Below the pieces are notes generated by a model. That model was not told the DNA's origin. It saw only the letters and a program-made list of their open reading frames with translations, and did not search any database. Source: Paratinospora sagittata (taxonomy: Eukaryota > Streptophyta > Magnoliopsida > Ranunculales > Menispermaceae). Taken from it: a stretch of DNA of 64,000 bases. The translations under genes and the position numbers were made by a program. The stretch covers positions 8,544,001 to 8,608,000 of the forward strand of contig CM069596.1 of NCBI GenBank assembly GCA_035771175.1, read 5' to 3'. Shown piece by piece: positions 38,917-49,869 of the stretch (positions within the stretch are counted from its first letter, which is position 1; the number at the start of each line of letters is the position of its first letter).

Positions 38917-40312
38917 TATCATACCCCATCCGGACGCGCCTAAACCGGCGGTACACTCTCAGACGAGATGCGCATTTGGAACAATAACAATGGTAACAAC
39001 AGAGTGTGCAGTAAAAATACAAAATACACAGTACAAATCTAATTTCATTTAATTCAGAATACTTTTGTACATAAAATGGTCAAGAGAACATACTCCCAAA
39101 ATTCTTAATGAATTATACAAATGATATAAAATGTGGGCTCCATAACCTATACTCAGTCCACCTTAATTTCCTGTGAAAGATTGGATAACAATGGAGTGAG
39201 CTTAACTCGCTCAGTGGGTAAATAGTGCATGAGTATAACAATTAATAAAGCATACTTCAATATTAAATATCTTAAATACACATGTGAGCATCATAATCAA
39301 TTAATATGTATGAATACATGACACCGTCTCATAATAGTTTGATGAACGTACATTGCATGAGTTCATGTACAGGAACGATGCTCTAGATTCACGTATTAAT
39401 GTCTCTCCCCGGGTGTAGCCGGGTTCTCATGTACGTCCCTCTCCAGAGAAATGTAATGAATGGCGAGCAATGCTCCTAACTATTCTATGAGTCATAAACC
39501 ATATACGTCCCTAGGTGGTGATATGTATGATGCCAATGTATGAACTAGTCTAGTCTACTGGTCTGGTCTTTTTCTTGACATTTAGACTGATTTTGACAAC
39601 GTCTGGTGATCCTTATTAGGGTCGGTATCACGACGTGCAAGATTAGGACATTCAGTATTACTTTATAAGCTGATAGCTTTCAATAAGACCAACTAGATTA
39701 GTCCCCAGTTGAGAGGTGAGACATAAGGTCTGCTTAAATCACCAATCGCCTAAAGCAGCCCGCTGCCTCCCGTTCACTATTTAAAGTTACTGAGGACAAG
39801 ACCGAGTCTAGTTGAGTCAGATTGACCACAAATCCGGCATTATAACAGTGCAATACATGAATTTCAAATATACAGGCATAAGTGCGGCAGTATAAACATT
39901 ATATAACATAATGCAGTGTAAATGAATAGTAAACATAATAATAATTAAATGTAAACTTTAATAAAAGTTATGAAACACGCAAACCTATGTTTCGTTCCCA
40001 CCTTTAGATAAAAACTTCTTCTTTCAAATCTAACGCTTTCCTCCGGACAGAACTTCGTTGCACCGCTTTCAGATCTGGCGCTTTCCTCCAGACAGAACTT
40101 TGTTGCACCGCACAGAGAGTCTCGGACAAAGAGTCAAAAACTAAAAACTTAGAATGCGTGGAAAGGAGAAGAAAATCACAAGAGAATGTGATTTGGTGTG
40201 AGGAATGAAAAATGAGGAGGGTTCTTTATATAGAGATTTTTTTGCGCCTGAACGTTCTGGCATGCCCAAATAGTAAATTTTTTTTTTTTTTTTTTGAAAT
40301 ACAGGTATTACA
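38917..40312 (-). mobile_element. Solo LTR, 1396 bp, gypsy type, with target duplication
   Basis: On the minus strand it starts TGTAATACCTGTATTTC (40312) and ends GGGGTATGATA (38917), a mutated GGGGTGTGACA. The exact 5-bp duplication AGAAA flanks it at 38912-38916 and 40313-40317. A TATA box (CTCTATATAAAG, minus) is at 40224-40235, giving the orientation. No internal sequence adjoins it. Its 3' 650 bp matches the LTR portion at 1-666. Confidence 0.85.
40224..40235 (-). promoter_or_regulatory. TATA box in the solo LTR
   Basis: CTCTATATAAAG on the minus strand, about 80 bp inside the LTR start. Confidence 0.5.
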
Positions 40313-40389
40313 AGAAATTTTTCATGCCTTGGACTATGTATGGGGGCATTTATACACCAGGTTTGCCCTAAGCTAGCCCGAATGCCCCA

Positions 40390-40429
<40 letters not shown>

Positions 40430-40830
40430 AGAAGAAGAAGAAGGGGAAAGCTTTTTCTTTATGACAAACTAAATAGAATTAGTGACTAATAAATATTTTT
40501 GAAAGACATAATGACTTTTATTTTGAATTAGACATAATGACTTATTTGGCAATAATAACTAAGTTTTGTTAACTATTAATTATGAATCTATTAAAGACCC
40601 GTTTGATAATTAAAATCTTGTAGTATGATGAAGTCAATACCAACACGAATAGGAAAATGTATTGCCAAATGATTTAGACCTAAAAATAAGTACTTTATTA
40701 ATATGTAGTTCACATGAAAATTATAAAATGTACGAAAGAAGCATACAAAAATAACTTCATTACATTCTCTCCAAGCTTCACAACTGCATAGAAATGATAA
40801 TTTGATAATATATAGTTTGTGCATTATTTG
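40313..40830. other. Spacer with long A/AAG tract
   Basis: An A run followed by AAG repeats spans about 40393-40442. The remainder is the 3' region of the SMO1 gene. Confidence 0.5.
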
Positions 40831-41035
40831 TCATATCTTCTCCTTTTTTCCCTGACATAAAAAGCAAATAAAAAATAGCAAATTAAAAAGCAAATTTAAT
40901 ATGAAATGTAAGACTCATATATATGTTAAATTTAAGATATGCATTTACCTTTTGAAGTACACCCTTCTGGTATCGATAACCCTGATATATAAAAATTATG
41001 TTTGGATTATTTACAATAAATATATATAGCCTAAA

Positions 41036-41070
<35 letters not shown>

Positions 41071-41523
41071 CCTTATCAGTACCATAAATGTAATCACAGT
41101 AGGTGAACACTGAGGCAAAGTTGCTTTGACTTTGTCCACCAATATAATGATGGTAATCATGATATTCTGCACCTCCGTAGAATGGAATATATTTTGATGG
41201 GGTCCATGGAAAATCATATCTTCATGAAATAACAAAAATAAAAATAAAAAAGATTGAGTTAATATGGAAAATCATATTTATACATACATAAATATTTTAA
41301 CATTTTTCAAATTACTTGAGACAACATATAATTGAGAATAACAAAGCATTGATAACAAGGATCTAATTAAGTTGAAAAGTCTTCAATATATATAAGTTAA
41401 CTTACAATATAATTGCTTATAATTTGATGGGGTTGATATAAGAAACTTGTTCAAAAACTTATATAGTTAGATTTATTGATGACAATAGAACTATTTAAAG
41501 AGCATTATTATTGGATATCATTT

Positions 41524-41574
<51 letters not shown>

Positions 41575-42824
41575 AGAAAATAAATACTTACAGCAATCAC
41601 CAGGCACTCATTTTTGTCATTATTTCAATTTTATCCTTATTAACTTATATACTTGTTTTTTATTTTAAAATTGGTTTTGTTGATATAATATAGTGTAATG
41701 TAGTAATTTATATTTGTAACCCCTCCCTATATATGTCTTCTACTTTTTTTTTCACAAGATTACATTTAATTTTTCATTTTTTAATTACATCGTGTCAAAT
41801 CATGATTCAGAAAAACATATAAGTACAAAGTATTAATGCCCCCCTGTAAGGACTGTAGAAATAAAATGGGCGCATAAGCCTTATATGGAATAAATATCGG
41901 CCACACGCTCACAACAAGATTATGATGAACTAACAATTATAATTGCTCTATTATTTTGATAATAGGGGAGACTTAAACTTAGGGGTGTAACAGGTTAGAT
42001 TGGGTTGGAGCCAAAATTTAACTCAACTCAAATAATTTGAGTTGGAAAAAATAAAATTCAACCGGAACAAACTAGCTCTTCAATTCAACCTGAATTAGTT
42101 CGAGTTAGGTTTGGTTGAGATTACTTAATTTTTTTTCAAGAAGATAGCTTGAAAAAAAAAAAAAGGTCATTAATTTTTGTTGAAGCAACAAAGAATAAGA
42201 ACAAACACAACGAAAAATGAAAGAAGTAGAATTGAATTAGGTCGGATTCTACAGATGTTATCCCATGACCTAACCGTTCAAGTTGAAATTTTTAAACTCA
42301 ACTCAATCCAAACACTTAAATAAATCCAATTCAACCTAACACATCGGGATATGTTCGGTTCAGTTGGGTTGGTCGGCTCGATTAGATTGACTTAACCTCC
42401 CTAAGTAAAAAAAAAAAATCACCAAAAGTGAGAAAGTTTAGAAAACATACATACCCACAATGTGTCTCAATGGATTCTATTTGGCGCAAGACCATCCATA
42501 ACCAAAATGTGATCAAGTGACAAGGAGCCAATGCCGGACCAACAAAGGCAGGAAAACCAAGAGCCAAAATCTCAGCCCAATGAGCATATGGTGCTGCAAA
42601 ACCAATTGGAGCTGTGAATTCATGGTGCATCCAATGAATGTGTTCGTAACCCCATTTGCCATGCAACCATCTATGGATCCAGTAATTCCCATAATCTTCC
42701 ACAATAAAGTACAATAGTATCTGCCAAAACATCTCCCATCCTGATGGCAACTGTAGGTTTGTTCTAATTCCAACCCACTGCAAGCCAAAACAAGACAATT
42801 ACAAAGAAACAAAAAAGTTATCAA

Positions 42825-42865
<41 letters not shown>

Positions 42866-44965
42866 GGGGTGTTACGATCATATTTTTATATTTTAATTAA
42901 ATAATTATTTATTATTTTATAGTTTTTATTTAATTGAAAAAGTCTAGATAGTGAGATTATTTTGTGGGTTATGACTCTTTGTTATGGAATAAGAGGTGGT
43001 TATAAGTAGTTATAAGTAGTTATGTATTTTATCTATTTAAAGAAAATGTATGAATGAAATGAGTCTGCAAAAATTTATTATTAATAGTTTGATTCATTTG
43101 AGAGGTTGGGTTCCATCGAAGAATGTACTAGAGGTTTTGTTCATCTCGAATGAACTAATTATCTTTCTATTTTTCTTTTTTATTTTATGTATTTTAGATT
43201 CAGAAAATGGGTTAGTAGGAGAGGGTTGAAAGTTAAAAAAAAATAAGAATAAAGACCAAAGAGGTGTTGATCAAGTAGTTAGGTAGAGGGGTAAGTTAGT
43301 GAAAGGTCATGAGTTTGAGCCTCATCATCTACTTATTACTCCTCCAAAGTATATATGAGTCGGAATGGAGATTTTTCTTGAGGTTTCGGACAGTAACTCT
43401 TTAAAAATTTATAATAAAAGTAGTGCAGAGTAAGCTGATCCCGACACCTATGCCTTCTATTAGTGATAAATCTTTTACATGCTCGCGGAGGATTAATAAA
43501 ATCTTTAATTCACTAGATCTAAGGTTATTTGTACTGAAGAAAATCTTCAACTAACACAAGGAATATACAATTTTTGGAAAAAGACAGATCTTTTATCCAA
43601 TCTTAATTTAATGTCAAAAGTTGAAAACTGACGGTGAGACCATTTTTAATTAGTATTCTTTCAAAACAACTCCTAAAAAATTTTATTAATTCTTAATATA
43701 ATGGCCAACTATAGTAATTAAGTAAATATTTTATTTACACGAAATGCCGATCAAATCTGTTAAATTAAAAGAAGCCTAATGAAAGCGGGCAAATAAGAAG
43801 ATCTGAACAACCTTCTTCCATGCACTTGTTCTTGTAGACTCAAATTAACATGTTTCATTGTCAATTTTTATTTTTCAGGGTTTTTTAACCCTTTTCTTAC
43901 ATTATTTCTATTCAACAAGACATCAATACGACCTTGAAATTATATAAAAAGACAGACAAGATACGACTGCAATTCACTTAGTACATTAATCAAGTAATGC
44001 CTAATATGACAAAGTTGAATGTGCAAGTGTAAAATATTTGTCTTTGTAAAGTTTTATGTTTTTCTTAAAATAAAAATAAAAAACTTTCCATTTTCTTCAT
44101 CTATATAAATTTTTGAAGATAAAAGATAAAAAATGTTTTTAGTTTTTCATAGTAAAACAAAGTAAATATTTCTAAAATAAAACAATAAAAAAATTATTTT
44201 TTATATTTAATTTTAATTTTAAAATTAAAAAAAATATTTTAGAATTCAAAGATAATTTGATATGAAAAGTGAGTTGTATTGATGGATTAATGTTAAAATC
44301 TAATATGACAATAATTTGTAACAATTAGTGTATAAATTTAAATCCCTCTAGCATTATTTTATTTTTAGTATAAAAATATTTATTCTGTAGACCGCCTATT
44401 TGGCTTTTCATGGATTAGCATTTAAAGAAAATTTCTATCAATCTTCCAATAATTTTTCTTGATACTTCCACAAAAAAGTTGCAACTATAATAAAAAGATA
44501 GAATAACATTTCAAATGTTTTTTTTATTTTTATTTTTTATAAAAAGGTTAAAAGAGATGAAATGGCCTTTCCATTCCTTTGGTACGTGACTTCCGTCCTA
44601 GTTACATTTTGAATTTCATTACGTGTTAAAGTATCACTGCTTAAAATCTTTTATTAATTTTTAATTTTATACATTATTTTAATAATTTAAGGTCAATTAT
44701 GGTAATTAAGTAAATAATTTTATTTCGCAACCTTCTCCCATGCACTTGTTTTATAGACTCAAATTAAAATGTTTCTGTGCCTTTTTAACTATAGTTTTTT
44801 GCAGGGTTTTTTTAACCCTTTTCTTACATTATTTCTTTTCAACAAGACAACAATACGTTCTTGAAAAAGACAGGATACTGCAATTCACATGGTACATTAA
44901 TCATGTAATGCCTAATATGACAAAGTTGCATGTGATCTAATAAGTGTAAAATGTTTGTTTTTGAA

Positions 44966-45009
<44 letters not shown>

Positions 45010-46158
45010 AAAACCTTGAAGTTGTAGATTCACGGGTCTTGTCTATCTATGTGTATTTTGTTAGAAACTACTGAATTTAAAAATCATAGCTTTCAGATAA
45101 TGACCTAATTATTTATATCAATTACCCTCACGTGCAACCCCATCCTGTACGTGGAGAGTCAAAAAAGAGATAGAAAAAGAAAAATATTAATTATACAAAT
45201 ACAATAAGGAACATATAAATGCAAATAACAAAACTTGAACATAAGATCTCTTACAAAACTAAACCTCTTATACTATGTTAAAAAATCACTCAACTCAAAA
45301 ATTATAGCTATCAAATAAGGGTCCAATAATATATATTAAACTATCATCAACACATTGAATATAGAAAAAGAAAAGTAAGAAATACCGAAGAAATTATGGA
45401 AAATTTAGCCCCAAAGTTGGATAAAATTAAAAGTTGGACCAAACTAGAGTGGAAAACAAGGAGAAGCTAGGTTAATGCTTTTTGCAAACGCTGTACCAAA
45501 CCGGCCAATAACGTCTAATTTTTGAAAGTTTTGTATATAATCAAAGAGTTGTAAGAAAAAAAAAAAAAAAAAAAAAAAAGCAGTTTCTTAAATAGTGGTG
45601 CCATAAACACACATTTTTTACATTATCCCCAAGATATTTTAGATTACTTCCAACGTGTTAGTTGTGTGATTCAAGAATTTAACAACACTTGAGGGAACAA
45701 AATCAAAAGTGACTGTGCCAACTATGTTTCTGAAGCATTTTCTTAAATATAGAAAAAGAAAACAAAGAAAATGCCAACGAACTAATGAAAAAATTCACCA
45801 AAAAAGTGGATGAAATTAAAGTAATTACCTTGATAAGTGGATATGAGACCAGTGTGAGAGGCCCAACAGCAATGAAAAACACCTTCACAACATCCTTATA
45901 GCATCTGATCATGTCCTTATAAGAACACTTCACTTTGGGCTGAAGCTTATACTTTTCCATGCTCTTGCTTCCCTTGAGCTCCATCAAGGCTAACGGCAAA
46001 GGAACTATGGTGTAAAACAACAATAAGAAGAACAAGTTGTGGGCATAGAGAAAGTAATCTGACTTGTTAGCAGAGTAGTTGAACCATAGATTCTGGGCAA
46101 AACTGAGCTCTTTGCCAAGAGCTACCTCTGCTTCTTGCAAATTCTGGTAAGGCAACAT
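40831..46158 (-). CDS. SMO1: Sterol 4-alpha-methyl oxidase, SMO1 type
   Basis: Oxidises the C4-methyl group of 4,4-dimethylsterols in plant sterol synthesis at the ER membrane, as a di-iron fatty-acid-hydroxylase-family enzyme. Five minus-strand exons join to 284 residues: 45829-46158, 42455-42777, 41072-41219, 40949-40981 and 40831-40851. The start MLPYQNLQEAEVALGK matches the family start. All three histidine boxes are present: HRWLH, HWMHH and HDYHH, plus FAAPYAHWAE. Hydrophobic segments lie in exon 1 (FLLLFYTIVPLPLALMEL) and exon 2. The last exon is a 21-bp inference giving the tail GKKEKI, shorter than the Arabidopsis C-terminus (about 298 aa in total). An in-frame ATG at 46266 would add a Phe-rich stretch. 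SMO1 rather than SMO2 is my reading of the N-terminus. Confidence 0.9.
41530..41571. repeat. (AT)n microsatellite in SMO1 intron 2
   Basis: About 21 uninterrupted TA units. A shorter (TA)n lies at about 41041-41066 just inside intron 3. Confidence 0.95.
41975..42407. repeat. Possible MITE in SMO1 intron 2
   Basis: The left end reads ACTTAGGGGTGTAACAGG and the right end, reverse-complemented, reads ACTTAGGGAGGTTAAGTC. The interior is built of short 'gggttgg', 'aactcaactcaaa' and 'caattcaacc' inverted words. No coding potential. The ends match imperfectly. Confidence 0.4.
42823..42862. repeat. (AAT)n microsatellite
   Basis: About 13 AAT units close to the SMO1 exon 2 acceptor, in intron 1. 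Confidence 0.9.
43683..44960. repeat. Diverged direct duplication in SMO1 intron 1
   Basis: A block at about 43683-44042 recurs at about 44672-44956 in the same orientation. Shared words include 'ggtaattaagtaaat', 'ccatgcacttgtt', 'tttaacccttttcttacatt', 'caacaagac' and 'taatgcctaatatgacaaag'. The offset is close to 950 bp. No coding potential is seen. Confidence 0.75.
44968..45007. repeat. (AT)n microsatellite in SMO1 intron 1
   Basis: Uninterrupted AT dinucleotides, about 20 units, immediately after the second copy of the intron duplication. Confidence 0.9.
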
Positions 46159-46300
46159 GGGTACGTAAGTAGTTGTGTGGGAGAAGAACAAAAAGAAGAA
46201 GAAGAAGAAGAAAAAAGAGAGGAGAATGGAAAGAGTGAGAGAAGTACTGAAACTAGCATTTAACATAAAGTTTAATTAGCATTTGTATGAGATCCTTGCT

Positions 46301-46310
46301 GATTTATACG
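46301..46310 (-). promoter_or_regulatory. Probable TATA box of SMO1
   Basis: CGTATAAATC on the minus strand, about 145 bp before the preferred ATG. A start site some 30 bp downstream would leave a leader of about 110 nt. Confidence 0.5.
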
Positions 46311-46411
46311 CGGTGTACTTAACATATATAATTTCTTCAACCAGAATACTTCAATGTCACTACAAGACTTTATTTAAATGAAAAACATTTGCCGTGTGAT
46401 GAAGTTTTTTG

Positions 46412-46447
<36 letters not shown>

Positions 46448-47278
46448 TTCAATTTTTTTAAAGCGTATTAAAATTAAGGAAGAAATGTTGATTTTCTCCC
46501 ATAATATATATTAATGGTTGTTAAGGATCTCTTATGATTTAATCCTACAATCTCCAATTGAAAAAGTGATTTCATGGTATCTTATAAAATCATATCTGCA
46601 AATTAAATAATTTTAATGACTTAAAAAAGAAGAAAGCAGCCATCTTAAGAAAAAAGTGTCACCTCGATCGATCACTAATTATCTCTTTAAAAAATTGTCA
46701 ACTTGCAACAAGAAAATGAAAGATTACCCAACTTAATTAACATATCATTTCAAAAATTGAAAAACAACTCCATGAGCTATATATGACAATGATCCATTTC
46801 TTTAAATGATCCCTTTCTTTAAAACGATTTTCTACCTTCCCTTATAAAAACCAAACTCTTTTTCTCCCTTATAAAAGTAAACTTCAACCCTCTTCCTTGC
46901 ACCTCATTTTAATTGCATCATGCATAGAAACTACGCACGAATTTAGCAAAACAAAAAAACCTAATAAATATAATCTAGCAAAAAAAAAATCTAATAAATA
47001 TTTGTTGAAGTATTAAATTAACTACGCCAACAAGGTGTGACACAGTTGGTCGCTCACACACTAGACACTACATCAGATGCAGGTTTGAGTCTTGACACGG
47101 ACCTGCTCTTCGATCATAAATTCCACAGGTGGGCACGAAGATTCATTACGTCGATGGACAGATTTTCAAACGCAATTGTTCATGTAGCGTTATAGGTGAG
47201 GGGGTTAGGAAGAGTTCATGTTGTTGGTGTGAGATTTATCTATCCCTAAGGGATATGGGATACCCATGAAGGGGGACG
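46311..47278. other. SMO1 upstream spacer
   Basis: It contains a (TTA)n run at about 46413-46447. At about 47040-47110 is a tRNA-like segment with A-box-like (AGTTGGTCGCTC) and B-box-like (GGTTTGAGTCT) words, possibly a SINE. GAAGGGGGACG at 47268-47278 lies next to the LTR start and could be a polypurine tract. Confidence 0.4.
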
Positions 47279-49869
47279 TGTCACAACGCCTCTTATGTAG
47301 GCTGACGTCATGATTGGCACAATATACTATACACTATACATCTTCGTATACAGTGTACAATACACTGTCAGCCTCAATGTAAATACACGAATTTCAAATT
47401 CCTTGATAGCCTACAATTCAAAATCTACATTCATTCATTTTCATACTCATTTACATTCAGATCTTTATTATCATAACAGTATTTCATACCCCAATATGTC
47501 AAGTATGGTTCATATTATCACTCCACTCACTCGTCTATGTGATAATATATATATACATGCTAATTATACATATCAAAAGTAATCATGTTGTAACTGTTTC
47601 TTCCATACATACATAGCAATTAAAGTTTCCAGAAGACGGTTTATCCTTTCTTTGCTTTTCCTTTTGCTTTTGGGTCCTTACCTGAAATAATATTGGAGGT
47701 AATGGGGTGAGCTACAACAAGCTCAGTGAGTAAGTTCCATTCTATAGCATTCATATGCATTTAATAAACATGTTGATAAAATCATAATCAAATACATTTA
47801 AAGATGCAAGTGCAAAAAGACAATACATATATGCACAAAATAGCTTGGAGCTTCCTGCAATATTTTTCAAAACAATTTCACTTTCCCACTGAAAGTTATA
47901 TCCATCTCCCACCTTCTAAGTATAGAGCGAGACTCACCCCTCGTTCGGCCAAAACAAGGGTAGCCTAACTGTCCTCTCATACTCAATTTTATCACAATCA
48001 ATTTCAAGACAGCCACTAAGCCCATGAGATACTCAAGGAACTACTCATGCGAGACTTATTCCTAGAATGACTCATGTTCTAACATGTTCTTACAGGTTAG
48101 ACATGCTTCGTTTTTGAAATATTTTTCATGTATTCAATCCATGCAATTTTATATCATGCCATTCATACATGCTTATCATTTCAAACAGTTCATAGCTACA
48201 ATGCCATACAAAATAACAAAGAAATGGAAGGATACTCACTTAATGTCAACACAGCCTAGTGTTGACCAAATATCACTACCACTGCGTACTGTCCCCACCT
48301 ATTCCAAACTTTGTTGTAATTTCACCAAACAATAATCAATTATTTTCCATATGATTTTACTCTCAAATATACCCAACAAGTACTACGTGTCAATATATAA
48401 TCATGAAACTTAATCTTATTTGTATCATGAAACTTAATCTTATTTGTATATAAACATCTCAATCCCACCTATATATTATTCCATCAATATATTTGCATGC
48501 CATCAAATAAGTCTCAAACCTATTCATATATACATATGTTAATATAAGTTTCAACCTCATGCATATATGACTATATATATACACATTAATATAGTAATAT
48601 ATACTCATTCATATATTAATATATTCATTCATATATTATTATACTTTTCAACCCCATGCATATATGACTATATATATACACATTACTGCATTAATATATA
48701 CCTTTTCATATATTAATATATTCATTCATATATTAATATATGTACATATTAGTATATTAATATAATTCTCAACATCCTTTTGATCACCATGATCTTTACC
48801 AACATACTGTACAGTTTCAAAATTTCCAGTACATAGGTTTTAGTCATTGAATTGGTTGAATTCACTTTCCTAATTCTAATCTCTATCATCCATAATCACA
48901 ACATATTCAACATTAATTTCTAGCATTTAGACACATCAAAATCACATAATTCAGTCACTGAAATTAGGCTCCAAGACTCCTACTCAACCAGATTTGGAAT
49001 ACCCAAATCAATCATGAAATTCACCATTTCATCATCAAATTAATCATGTAAGAACATCATGGATTTCCAGCCATTAAACTCACTCTTCCAATCATCCCAT
49101 CTACCCATTGAAGATCAACCAAAATCAAGTATGTTGTATAACTCATCAAGAAGATTACAAAATTAGAAAAGTTAGCTCAAAATACCAAGAAGTTACCTTG
49201 GTTTGAAGCTCCCAAACCCATTGCTCTTCTTCCTTAACGTTTGCTGAAATTTTTGTTACTTAGTTTGGTTCATATATTCATTTATTCACTCCAGCAACTC
49301 AAGAGGTTCAAACGTTGTATAACAAATGTCCAACAAGCTTAACACTTGTGGAATGAAGAGTTTCACTTGTGTATAACAAGTGTCTAACAAGAATGAAGAG
49401 TTTCGGATGTGTATTACAAGTGTCCAACAAGAATGAAGAGTTTCACATGTGTATAACAAGTGTCTGACAAGAATGAAGAGTTTCACATGTGTATAACAAG
49501 TGTCCAACAAGAATGAAGAGTTTCACATGTGTATAACAAGTGTCCAACAAGCTAAACACTTGTTGAATGAAGAGTTTGTATAACAAGTGTCTAACAAACT
49601 TAACACTTGTTGAATGAAGAAGAAAATAAAAGGTGAGCAACCCATTTTCATTTGATTCCATGCTCCCCTCCACTATACTTAATTGATCATAACACATGAT
49701 TATGTTATGTATTAGACCATTATACACTAATACATATCAAACACACTAATTTATTAAAATACCCCGTACACACTGTATACGGGTATTATACACATCGACT
49801 ACGTGCACAAGACCTCGTATTGGGCGGTCCACGTCATCATGACGTTAGGTGCGGAAAGTGGGTCGTTAC
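47279..49869. mobile_element. Gypsy-type LTR, about 2.6 kb
   Basis: The ends are TGTCACAACGCC at 47279 and GGGTCGTTACA at 49869; reverse-complemented, the latter reads TGTAACGACCC. This is the palindromic terminal pattern common in plant Ty3/gypsy LTRs. No gag or pol is adjacent. The flanks (GGACG left, TGATG right) do not match, so this may be the remaining LTR of a partly deleted element rather than a clean solo LTR. Inside are AT-rich repeats around 'atatattaatatattcattc' (48520-48770) and a minisatellite. Confidence 0.65.
49351..49550. repeat. 40-bp minisatellite, five copies
   Basis: Units start with GAATGAAGAG at 49351, 49391, 49431, 49471 and 49511, exactly 40 bp apart. Each contains GTATAACAAGTGTC near its end. 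Degenerate partial units extend on both sides to about 49320 and 49620. Confidence 0.95.

Noticed and set aside
48520..48770. 'tatattaatatattcattc' repeats suspected to be a CRISPR-like or satellite array
   Set aside because: Spacing is irregular, units are low-complexity AT sequence, and it is inside a plant LTR.
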